Below, in pieces: positions 13,311-23,403 of a DNA stretch of 64,000 bases. A model generated the notes under the pieces. The model saw nothing but the letters and a program-made list of their open reading frames with translations, did no database searches and was not told where the DNA came from. Every line of letters starts with the position of its first letter. Position 1 is the stretch's first letter. Source of the stretch: Liolophura sinensis (taxonomy: Eukaryota > Mollusca > Polyplacophora > Chitonida > Chitonidae); assembly GCF_032854445.1 (NCBI RefSeq), contig NC_088304.1, positions 14,397,704 through 14,461,703 on the forward strand, in the 5' to 3' direction. Position numbers and translations under genes: made by a program.

Positions 13311-13587
13311 TATAATACATGAGCTAACAGATATTTCGCAAACCATTAAAGGCATAAAATTCCTAACAAAATGTGTATAAAAATGTAAAGTGAGACTAGC
13401 ATGTATCCAGACATAAACACAATCAACTAAAACCATGAAAATGTTACTTTTTAAAAAATATGGACAAATCAGTTATTTTTAAGTATGTGTAAAAGTTTCA
13501 AAAAGATTAAAAGATAAAACAAAACGTTTGTTAACAACGGGTGTATAATGTTGATTACAATCGCGTACATTGTTGTATGGATTCGTT

Positions 13588-13775
13588 TTATCTATTTATT
13601 TTGATTGGTGTTTTACGCAGTACTCCAGACTATTTCACTTATACGACGGCGGCCAGCCTTATGGTGTGTGGAAACCGGGCAGAGTCAGGAGAAAACCCAC
13701 GACCATCCGCAGGCTGCTGGCAGACCTTCCCATTTACGGCCGGAGAGAAGCCAGCACGAGCTGGACGTAATCAGA
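13588..13775 (-). repeat. SINE family A, head truncated
   Basis: Tail TTTATTTTGATTGGTGTTTT, then ACGACGGCGGCCAGCCTTATG, CCACGACCATCCGCAGGCTG and GCCAGCACGAGCTGGAC. It shares the variant GGTGTGTGGAAACCGGG with the inner nested copy at 13104-13263, suggesting a common sub-lineage. Confidence 0.9.
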
Positions 13776-13950
13776 GAACTGCTCTCTAGTGAGATCACAA
13801 AATAAATAATAAACCAATCATATTTTGGTGTAAAAAAATTCGCTTTTTGTGTGTATAACCTTTGTTGGTTTTTAAAAGATACCGGTTTTTTAAGATTTAA
13901 ATGATTGTATTTTATCGACTCCACCTACACAGCAAAAACCACACGTGGAG

Positions 13951-14060
13951 GGCCTGTTGGTCGAGTTGTCTAGACGGTTAACATGTATTGCTGGCGATTA
14001 GGTGCCGCATTCTGAGAACGTTGGTTCGGAACCCGCATTGGTTTCAGCCAATTTTCACCA
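13951..14060 (+). repeat. tRNA-like sequence, possible SINE head
   Basis: An A-box-like TGGTCGAGTTGTCTAGACGG (13958-13977) is followed about 45 bp later by a B-box-like GGTTCGGAACCC (14023-14034). Spacing and sequence resemble a tRNA with a long variable arm (Leu or Ser type). No complete acceptor stem can be paired, so I read it as a SINE head or tRNA pseudogene rather than a working tRNA. Confidence 0.4.
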
Positions 14061-14137
14061 CTGGAATCTGTGCTATATTCAGGAAGTGTAATCCCTATTA
14101 ACGATAATACTGCATGGGTGTATAGTCTCACCATATA

Positions 14138-14172
14138 CATGTAATGGATAAGACGTCTGCCTTCAGATTAAA
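14138..14172 (+). pseudogene. tRNA-Arg-like 5' half fragment
   Basis: The stretch TAATGGATAAGACGTCTGCC followed by TTCAGATT resembles the D-arm and anticodon arm of an eukaryotic tRNA-Arg. There is no matching T-arm or acceptor stem downstream. It could be a tRNA fragment or chance similarity. Confidence 0.3.
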
Positions 14173-14657
14173 AAGCAAGGCGTTTGCACATTAATACGTG
14201 TTTTTTTTTTTATAAATACATGTAATGTGTCGTTAATATTTGCAGTGTACATATATAATATACATATATCTTATATAATTTCATACAGGTGAACAAAACA
14301 ACAAAGGTGGGGTGAAGGAAATGTGCCCTGATGCTTGAACACCCGATGAATCACACTCTAATTTGTATGCTGACTTTTTAACTGTCACGTGACTACACAG
14401 ACGGTGTCAAAGGCGGTGAAATGTCTAAAGGCAACTCATAACGGGGTCTAAGGCTCACCGCAAGGGTGGGCTGTCTTTTCTTCTTATTGCTTTTGTATAT
14501 TTGTTAGGCTGAGCTTTAATCTTGCTTTCAACAGATGTTTAAGTGGATAAAAACAGTGTGCATACTTGTAGTGTTTAACTATTGAACATATGACCTTTTA
14601 TTCATTCTACACAACCGCTTAGCATGGCCGTATACACCAAGAATATTCTTTCTATGT

Positions 14658-15140
14658 AAAGGTTTTGTCTCATGGCTCGAACCATGCTTGCATGTTTGAT
14701 TGTTTGACTTCGAGGCTGACCTTCTGATATCTCATCCACAATCAGGTGGTGTGATGTGATGTAATGCTGTATGCATTTATAGATGTACTGCATGTTTTAT
14801 CTCTTGGCTCGATCCATTTTTGCATGTTCGATTGTTTGACTTCTAGGCTGACCTTCTGATATCTCATCCACTATCAGGTGGTGTGATGTGATGTAATGCT
14901 GTATGCATTTATAGATGAACTGCATGTTTTTATCTCTTGGCTCGAAGCATTTTTGCATGTTTGATCGTTTGACTTCGAGGCTGACCTTCTGATATTTCAT
15001 CCACAATCAGGTGGTGTGATGTGATGTAATGCTGTATGCATTTATAGATGAACTGCATGTTTTATCTCTTGGCTCGAACCATGTTTGCACTTTCGATCGT
15101 TTGACTACGAGGCTGATTTTCTGATATCTCATCTGTAATA
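14658..15140. repeat. Tandem repeat, ~132-bp unit, about 3.7 copies
   Basis: The landmark GGCTCGA starts at 14674, 14806, 14939 and 15071, giving spacings of 132, 133 and 132 bp. Each unit contains TTGACTTCGAGGCTGACCTT, CTGATATCTCATCCAC, the dinucleotide-like GGTGGTGTGATGTGATGTAA and GTATGCATTTATAGATG. The last copy is truncated and more diverged. Minus-strand open frames here are by-products of the repeat. Confidence 0.93.
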
Positions 15141-16204
15141 TAATGTCATATATATCTCTGCATTTATTTATTTGTTGCATAACACTGATTTCAACCATTT
15201 TGACCGTCAGTTTTATGAGTAGAAACCACAGAGCCAGGGGTAAAACACCGACTTTTCGACAAGCCACTAAAGAGCTTTCCCACGTGTGAAGTAAAAGATT
15301 TCCACGCTATGCTTATGTGAGAGAAGTCTTCAACGAACGTTAGATTGCGCAAACGGTCAGACAAGAGTCAGACCACTTTATATTGTCACTAAAGTCAGCA
15401 TTCTCAACTTTTTTTTTTATCTCCAAGCACTCACTCAGTCAAACTGTTTTTTCCAACCTGAGACAATATGAGGCAATGGTTTGGGATAGTATTGCCAAGT
15501 GCTGCCTATCTAATTCATCATGATAAAAATACCCAGCCGCTTTGGCATTAAACCATGCTTACACCGTACTACGACCAGGATCATATTGCCTGCAATCTCA
15601 ACTAAACAACTTCAACAAGCTTTGACTCGCATGCAGGCATGAGGGACTGGAATGAGAGCTATTTGCCGATTGAAATACACCACAAATGTACTCATAAAAT
15701 AATTTCCTGGTTTAGAGTTTATTTTTGCAATTCACTTTGCACTTAAGATATAAGCGAAAGGCCAACAATCCTGACATCGGTATGTATTGTACAGGTAACA
15801 ATATAACCTCCAGGCCAGTCTTCGTGAAAAGCGATCCTTGTTTTTCTCACGATACGAACCACACTATATAAGAGTGAGTCAGAAAAATAGAATGACAACA
15901 TTTTCTGGGGTCGAGAACATGTCAGGTGATGTTTTTGTATGCATCCATACTTCATGTCATTCAGTTTTGACAGCGATGCGCAAACATTTTCTCACACTTC
16001 CCCTGCTCTCTTCTAACTACAGGCGTTTTTTGCTTGTTTTTGTTTTACTTTACTACAAAGCTGGTAAAAAAAAATGTCATGATTCTACACAGAGGATTTC
16101 ACGGTGGCTTGATAAGGACACGCCCCCAAGGCTAAGGACATAATGAGTTCAACACGATGTAATGTTCTGAGATCGTTGTATTAAATACATACAATCAGTA
16201 ATCA
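15141..16204. other. Gene-free DNA
   Basis: About 1 kb without a recognisable gene. The 101-codon frame at 15838-16143 has no domain, is overlapped on the other strand and lacks splice or start context. Confidence 0.55.
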
Positions 16205-16395
16205 GTAAAGTCCAGCTCATGCTGTTTTCCTCTCCGGCTGTACGTTTGAAGGTTATCCAGCAACCTACGGATGGTCGTGGGTTTCTCCCGGGCTCTGCCC
16301 GGTTTCCACCCACCATAATGCTGGCCGCCGTCGTATAAGTGAAATATTCTTGAGTACGGCGTAAAACACCAATCAAATAAATAAATAAATAAAAA
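16205..16395 (+). repeat. SINE family A, 5'-truncated
   Basis: Starts within the B-box region (AAAGTCCAGCTCATGC) and runs through CTACGGATGGTCGTGGG, CCACCATAATGCTGGCCGCC and GAGTACGGCGTAAAACACC to an (AAAT)n tail. It is a well-preserved copy. Confidence 0.93.
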
Positions 16396-16489
16396 TTACA
16401 TAAGTACAAAAGCATAAGATAACGCCACACTCACCAGCTTACCTGGAATAAACTTAGGTCAGGTCATACAAACACTACAGGTACTCGTT

Positions 16490-16672
16490 GCCTCCTCAGG
16501 TGGTGCTTAGCACTGAGAGGAAACAGGACTGGTTGGCTTTGTGTCAGTATAATGTAACTGGGCGAGGTGTCATGTCCGGTGTCTTCCGCATGATACTTCC
16601 GTGACGTTGTCATTTTGGTGGCATAGTATCGCCCTGCCACAGGAAGACACATGATATATACATACACACCTA
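16490..16672 (+). repeat. SINE family B (variant 2), 5'- and 3'-truncated
   Basis: Matches the body of the elements at 18265-18617 and 61165-61448: GTGCTTAGCACTGAGAGG, GTGTCAGTATAATGTAACTG, GTGTCTTCCGCATGATACTT and CGCCCTGCCACAGGAAGACA. The tRNA-like head and the GAGTACGACGTTAAAC-type 3' end are missing. Confidence 0.8.
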
Positions 16673-17359
16673 ATTAATTAATCATATTGTTAATTTTTAC
16701 GTAATACCTCAAGTACACATATGCATACATACCCTCCCATTCTCTTTACCTCGTGTTAATCCTTTTGTACTATATTTTTTGTTAGGAGTGATGCATTGTT
16801 TCTGGCCTTACTGATTGTGTATATAATCAGCTTGTAAATACCAATCACTATGTTAATACAGCAAACACTGAAGGACCCACGGCAAATAAACTTTTCAAAT
16901 TTATACAGTGAGAAAAGGAATTTTAAAATCTACTATCTTATCTTAGGTACATGGATTAAGTGTATTACATTTAATACATGTATTACAACTAATAGCATTG
17001 TTTGTAAAGGAGCGGCCTTTCAATCCTTACGGCATTTAACCTCGATCAAATGAATAAATAAATACATTCAAGCCCTAGAAATGCGGGTTCAAACCCGACC
17101 TTGGACATGGTGTTTGCAGATCCCCGTTCTCACTGTGTTTGTATGAGGCTTTGATAACAGCATGCGGTCAATAACGCTTGTGAGGCAGTCTAGCATTCCT
17201 TGAGCGCCACGTGTTTTGCATCAGTATTGTGGGCATATCTGTATGAAACATTTTCACACAGTGGAAATGTTGAGTCAATCCTTCGAATTCAACTAGTAGA
17301 ATGAAAATATATAATTATATAGGACATACGCTATTTCATGCACAATATCGGTGCATATC
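16673..17359. other. Gene-free DNA with isolated B-box-like motif
   Basis: No gene was recognised. GCGGGTTCAAACCCG at 17083-17097 is a B-box-like palindromic motif. It may be the remains of the head of the family C SINE whose tail lies at 17360-17492. Confidence 0.45.
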
Positions 17360-17492
17360 TGTAAGTGAGAAAGTGCGTCAGTAACTTACCAAAGGCCAGT
17401 GGTTTACTCCTCTTACTGCAGTTTTCTCTACCCATAAAACTGGCCACGATCGTATGAGTGAAAACTTCTTGGGTATGGCCTTAAATAACATT
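17360..17492 (+). repeat. SINE family C fragment
   Basis: Carries GTCAGTAACTTACCAAAGG, GTGGTTTACTCC, CTACCCATAAAACTGGCC and ATCGTATGAGTGAAAAC, then the 3' end TTGGGTATGGCCTTAAATAA. This order agrees with the other family C pieces (6360, 46150 and, in reverse, 53400). Confidence 0.75.
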
Positions 17493-18264
17493 ATAATAAG
17501 TATATGTATGTGAAAAAAGAAAAACAAAACGCTATTATACTAAATTCTTGCGGTCAACCAATAATGGCTGTACGGTTCTTTTCATGTTGGTCCACTCCAT
17601 ACGCGACAGGGCCGTGGTTCAACCCTACGAAGGGTCATATGCCTACGATTTTCAGAGAATTCTTTTTGGCTGTTCCTTACAAAGCGCACAGCATAACTGG
17701 ACATTCACTTCACAACACCAGCAAGCAAAACAATTTTCCGTCATTCTCATGAAAAATATCTTATTATATTCCGTTTAAGATTCGTTTTTTTATTTGTTTT
17801 TTTCTCTGATACATCTCCGTTGGCGGGGTAACCAACTTACTACTGCTTTATTTATATTCGCTTGTGATGGCGTTTTTGGCACCACTCTAATCGAGGCACG
17901 TGTTATTCTGTCTATATGTACATATGTATGCTATATGATTTGTACGGACTAAACTTCCCCGTCATCGATGTAGTGTCACTATAAGCTGTATGCGCTGACG
18001 AGTAAATAATTTATCCCGTAATCGTTGGTTGGGCGGATAATCTATGCATCGAAACAAGACATTCTACCAGCCCTCAATCAAAATGGACCTTACCGATCAA
18101 TAATCACAAGGCCAAAAATTCCCAAAACGACGTTTAACAAAAACTACCAAAGAACTGAAAAAGTAGGAAATTAATCTCACACATAAAAAAGTTTAAACCT
18201 AGTACTCAGAATGACGGAGTCATGTGACTAAAATAAACTTTATACAAATTCACCTGTAATTTCT
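17493..18264. other. Gene-free DNA
   Basis: No recognisable gene or repeat. The two overlapping frames at 17504-17778 lack domains. Confidence 0.5.
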
Positions 18265-18617
18265 TAGAGAATTAATGGTTTGAGCGTCCGCCTCGAAGTC
18301 GGAACACCCGGGATCGAACCCGGATCGTGTCATACCGAACGTTTTAAAAAATGGTACTTATTGCTGCCTCGCTTGGCGCTCAGCACTGAGGGGTTAGAGG
18401 AAGGAAACAGAACTGGCTCACCTGGTGTCAATAAAGTGTGACTGGGTGGGTGTCATGTCTGGTGTCTTCGACATAATACTTCAGTGGTGGCAGCGCTTTG
18501 GCGGCATTGACTCGCCCTGCCACAAGAAGACACATTGTATGTTCACACAACCTCTGACCCTTCGTCGTCATATGACTGAAAAGTACGGCGTAAAATCACA
18601 AGCATTCATTCATTCTT
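18265..18617 (+). repeat. SINE family B (variant 2), near full-length
   Basis: The tRNA-like head includes GGTTTGAGCGTCCGCCTCG and the B-box GGGATCGAACCCGG (18310-18323). The body has CTTGGCGCTCAGCACTGAG, GTGTCTTCGACATAATACTT and CGCCCTGCCACAAGAAGACA. The 3' end TCGTCATATGACTGAAAAG plus TACGGCGTAAAATCACAAGC runs into a CATT-rich tail. This is the most complete variant 2 copy here. Confidence 0.85.
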
Positions 18618-19446
18618 ACAGAACTAGCGGTAACAGTGTAAAGCTTGTGTATCACATAGTACAAGGCTACATTTGTAACTTACCAACACTTCTTGGATAA
18701 TTTGTGCATGCTCCCCAGAATAGGGATACTGTTATCTGCTAATATTTATCAAAACGCCTAAAGTCATTTTAGAAGAAAAATATACTCAGGCTTAGCAATA
18801 TTTAAAAAAAAAACGAGCATGTTTTTTTGCGCAAAGAAAAAAGACCTGTGGATGTTACTTTCAAAATCAGTTTCTGACTGTTGCCGATTTTTCTAACTTG
18901 TTAGGATAAATAAAAAAAACACATTGACAGCTCTGAGCTAGGAGACAAATAAAGTGCCTGCATAAAACACTTTTGTCGTCACTGGTAGATGCTTTTATGA
19001 GATGGGATCTTTTGAAGCATTTGTAAGATAAGCAGTAACGGTAAACACAAAGAGACAGGCGAACTATGTGTCATTTTAATGCATAGCCTCTGTCCGAGAA
19101 AGGTGTGAACGACAAGATGGGATTGATGGAAGACGAGTAAGTAAGTGGCACAAAAAACAGACAAAAGTTGGCTTTGTTGGAGGTGAACATGGGAGACGTG
19201 TGTGGTAAAGCCATCACTTCAGACGCGTGAGCCTCTTGCGCACGTGACTTGTATATATATGCGGTATAAAACTGACATGCGCAGAAAAGGATGGCATCCA
19301 ACCAGTTGATCTGATAGCAGTGTATGTATACATGACTGTAAACGTCAATGGACCCGCTTGTTAACACGCTGTGTGGCTACCATAAACGACATATAAATGC
19401 ATTTATCGCCGTATTTATCATATTGCGGTAATACATATGGTTGCCC
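18618..19446. other. Gene-free DNA
   Basis: No supported gene. The 98-codon minus-strand frame at 19071-19367 has no recognisable domain. Confidence 0.5.
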
Positions 19447-19475
19447 GCGGGATGCGGGATGCGGGATGCGGGATT
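19447..19475. repeat. Heptamer microsatellite (GGGATGC)n
   Basis: About 3.5 copies of GGGATGC, about 20 bp upstream of the 23-bp array. Confidence 0.85.
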
Positions 19476-19495
19476 GGCTACTCTGTGCCATAAGC

Positions 19496-19850
19496 ACACT
19501 TGCAACTTAGCTAACCAGGACACATTTGCAGTTTAGCCAAGGACACATTTGCCATTTCGTCAAGGACATATTTGCAATTTCGCCAAAGACACATTTGCAA
19601 CTTCGCATAAGGCACATTTGCAATTTCTCCCATGACACATTTGCAATTGAGCCAATAACGCATTTGGAATTTCGCCAAGGGCACATTGGCAATTTCACCA
19701 GGGACACATTTGCAATTTCGCCAAGGGGACATTTGCAATTTCACCAAGGACACATTCTCAATTTCACCAAGGACGCATTTGCAATTTAGCCAAGGACACT
19801 TGCAATTTCACCAAGGACACATTTACACTTTTCCAAACCAGGACGCATTT
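19496..19850. repeat. Minisatellite, 23-bp unit, about 15 copies
   Basis: The unit is close to ACACATTTGCAATTTCGCCA plus AGG, repeated with frequent substitutions and small indels. Because 23 is not a multiple of three and the unit lacks stops, frames stay open on both strands and three units encode a 23-residue pattern. The apparent proteins are by-products. The array ends directly at a SINE. Confidence 0.93.
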
Positions 19851-19852
19851 TC

Positions 19853-20105
19853 AGTTTTTGATTATTGTTTTACGACGTATTCAAGAATATTTCACTTATG
19901 CGACGGCGGCGAGCGTTACGGTGGGAGGAAACCGGGTAGAGCCCACAGGACCACAGCCCACGACCATCCGCAGGTGGCTGCAAGACTTCCCACGTACGGC
20001 CGGAGAGGTAGCCAGCATGAGCTGTACTTGAACCCACAAGGGTTGGGAGGTTCCTGGGTCATTGTACAGTGCTGACGTGCTAATCCCCTCTGCCATTGAA
20101 GCCCC
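19853..20105 (-). repeat. SINE family A, near full-length
   Basis: TTACGACGTATTCAAGAATA, CGACGGCGGCGAGCGTTACG, ACGACCATCCGCAGGTGGCT and a decayed head ending TGCCATTGAAGCCCC. It abuts the end of the 23-bp array. No target-site duplication is visible. Confidence 0.9.
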
Positions 20106-23100
20106 CTCTAATGAAGCAAATAAGCTTACTTCAGATTCAACCTCGTGTAGGATCTTGTCTGCAGAGAGGAATGGATTGGCCGTGGCAAAGATACATTTTG
20201 TTGAACAGCATGCGTGTCCCTAGAGGAAAGTCCCGACAAGTTTTTATCATTTCATAACCCAGAGTGATGTATATAGAAATGTAAGCATAACATTGCCAAA
20301 TCAACCAACCTATTGCACATATTGGCAATATTGCAAAAAATTGCTGTGTACTATTGCAATGTACACTTGAAAATGCGTTTGCTAGAATTTGTCTGCAAGT
20401 GAGTGATTGCAATAAATATATTTTTGGGAATGCAAAGTTTTGAAACTCTGCAAAAAGATGTATGCAAACAAGCGGGTGAAAACAATGAACAATGTACTGA
20501 GTTTTTTTCCTCTTGCACCTTTCGATATCTTCTCGCTTTGTTGAACAGAAAAAGATCCTAGCCTTTTCAACCCTATTTGGGCGTTTCGTTGATTTCTGCT
20601 TTTACATTAACTTTCATTACCAATTGAACAAAAATATACCATTTCATACGTAAATCTATATGTATACGAGTTGACACATGATCCCAACCGTACATCTCGA
20701 CCGGTTTGACAAATATCCACGCCGACCCATTTTTATAACTATTGCCATGAAAAGCAATAAAAATGTTGCGATGACAAATAAATTTGGACGTGATATGCCA
20801 TAGAATTGGTAATCGGGCGTCAGTTGTGTTTATGCTACTTTTGGGTTCAATTAAGTTTCGTAGGCAGAAGATGAAACGAGACATTTTTCTTTCTTTTATT
20901 ACAACAGTTTGCCTCTTTCATTCCAAGCTGGGATTATATAGGGGACTACGTAAATCACGCTCCTCAAGCCGTGTTTTTTTAGGACATATCTAAAATATTG
21001 ACATCATGATCAAACTGGTTTGTGACTCAGTCCACGACGATTTTACATGTTCTCAATACTTTTTCTTACCTTAACAGCTGTGTTGATAAATTTGTTTTAT
21101 TACTGGGTTGGCAGTTCATTGCTACAAGAAGGTTTGATGCGTCATTCTAAGACATCTCCATTTTAAAACAATCAAAAACTTGGCTGTAAATGAAATCATC
21201 AAATTATGGTGAAAATAAAGTCGGAAGCATCCTTTATTTGGGCTCGGTTTGCGGATGTGGTGTGGGCATCCATGCACGCGCTCCCTATGACGGTTCCATC
21301 GTGTTATTCAAATCATGGACAATGGGCTATTTCTTATGCCGCGATCTCTTAGATGATTTGATTTGTCATCGCGGAAAAATGGCGCGAGTTTTCGGGGCAG
21401 TCACAGACGTGTGAAGTGTGCGGTCACATGTGCTATGAAGGAGAGCTCTTTGAAAGAGATAAATGACAAACTTAAACAAAAGAGTTAAGATGTCCTCATG
21501 GTCGCATCGATCCCGGAGACGTTTTGGTGCAGCGCCATTCACGGTTCCCTCTCGCTCTTTGGATGACCCCACTTGTAGTATGTAGCTTTGAGCAAAGACA
21601 ATTACTGCTGAAAGAAACCTAGATTTTCTTGCCCTTGGTTTTTGCCCGCTCCGTTTCTCAAGGATGGGGTCACAAAAGCAGAGTTTTTGGAGTTGGACCA
21701 CAATAGCCTTTCGAGACCACACAAATTGAAGACAGTCTTCGGTCACAAAGCACCAGTAGTGCAAACCATTGTTAGGTGCCCTGCGTTTACATCTGAGGTT
21801 TGAACACTTCTACCACGACAAGGGCACCCAATTTCTGCCGAACGACTGTCCCTTTCATTATTATGAAGAGTTATGATTTTGGATAAAGCCGTTCATTTTT
21901 TCTCCTCCATTGACAGAAGAGGCACACTCAATTAAATCTGATCCTCGCTTCCTCTCCTAGAAGACGGTTGAACGAACAGAAACGGATGAGGGCCTTTTCC
22001 ATTACCTCTATGCTTTGAATAGAGCTAGTATAATATTTCTGTTCAACTCACATTTTTTCTGGCACAGAAAGACTTTTCCGTCTTATTTTTTTTGTTCGCG
22101 GTTTTTCAATTCCCCTGTCAGCTGCCCCTGGTAGGTCTCAACAACACATCACAATGTAGAGGTCGTTGCTGGCGGCGCGACGAGTCAATACTGAGCAAGT
22201 CTTTATTTAATTGCGTAACGCAGTTCACTCACTAAAGAAACAATAACCCCATCAATGTAAAAATGTCATGCGGTAAGCGGTCTTCTGATATTCATTTTTT
22301 TAACACAATGACGGTCGGCCATGAAAGAGATTATGAGTGGAACAAGTATGCAGTGTTATTACGACAATAATGCCTAATACGACGGGTAATAACAATGGTT
22401 TTCGATTTTTCCCCTTCTCGCTGCTTAGCTGAACCTTTTCTCTTTCCTTATTACACACAATATATAAACCGAAAAAAAATATTGATCAATAAATCAGTAA
22501 AAGTTAATCAATTACTATTATGTTCGTTTATCCTATATTTATAGCAAATGGAATATTTCCCTTAAATGTTGTAGCTCATTTATTTTAAATCAGTTATTTC
22601 TTTTTTTTAATAACCCGATAAATATATGGAGTGTGGTTAAATTTAATTTGCTTACGATGATTACTTTAATACGAATGGAATAACCAGCAAAATATTTTTC
22701 CACGCAAGTTTTTTATTTTACTTCATCAAATCTAAGAAACTTCACATCGACAGAATTTGTCCAAATCGGGGCCAAACATTGGCGCTCTTGTTTGATAGAC
22801 TGGATGATGTATGCGTTTGTGTATCATTAAGTCGTAGGTGGGTGTCATTTAAATTATTATCTTTGCTATCGAACGTTGCGCAAATACTATGCGGGTTGCT
22901 TATCCGTCATGTTTACGGTTTGGAAAATCTTGGCCTGTATTCAAGAGAAAACGCTTGCATCTAGGCGTCGATTTTTGGCATGTAGATTCAGCCTACCCAA
23001 TAACTATTCTGGGCATCCATGAGATATTATGCTTATAACCCGTCACTTATCATATATAAGACTAAGGCGAGAAACCTGTTATTACACAGTTGAACATGCC

Positions 23101-23210
23101 GTAAAACTATTCTTCACAAATATGAAAATTTTGTGAGTCTATCTAGGTATATTGTTTTTTCCTTGACATTTGCACTACGAATATTTGATTGAATTTTATA
23201 TTTAAGCTGT
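20106..23210. other. SINE-free stretch with high-complexity blocks
   Basis: About 3.1 kb with no SINE. Between about 21.2 and 22.3 kb the sequence is less AT-rich and has long open frames on both strands (for example 21366-21764 minus, 132 codons). I recognise no protein domain, and openness on both strands argues against simple coding. Conserved non-coding DNA is one explanation. An unrecognised exon is not excluded. Confidence 0.4.
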
Positions 23211-23214
23211 TTAA

Positions 23215-23399
23215 AGGGATACAGAATGGATTTTGATTGGCTGATATGAGAGATAGGCAAGCCCAAGCTATGTCTAGCCCAAGCTGAATTTTAGGTATGG
23301 TACATTTATTCCAAGGCTGCTGCGTGACCAAGGCTGCTGGGTTTAACCCAGGGAACCCTATCTCCACAGTCAACCAATCAGCATTGATTCTGTATCCCT
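23215..23399. mobile_element. MITE with TTAA target-site duplication
   Basis: The element starts AGGGATACAGAATGG and ends with the near-perfect inverse CTGATTCTGTATCCCT-like sequence. TTAA flanks it at 23211-23214 and 23400-23403. The inverted similarity extends inward for about 35 bp (TGATTGGCTGA versus CAACCAATCAGC). The 185-bp length and absence of coding sequence indicate a non-autonomous DNA transposon. TTAA duplication is known for piggyBac and Kolobok elements; I cannot choose between them. Confidence 0.82.
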
Positions 23400-23403
23400 T
23401 TAA

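Noticed and set aside
14602-15267. Three similar minus-strand frames suggesting tandem paralogous genes
   Set aside because: They are the 132-bp tandem repeat translated in shifted registers.
21366-21764. A 132-codon minus-strand gene
   Set aside because: No domain, no splice partner, and the opposite strand is also partly open. Kept only as a high-complexity block.
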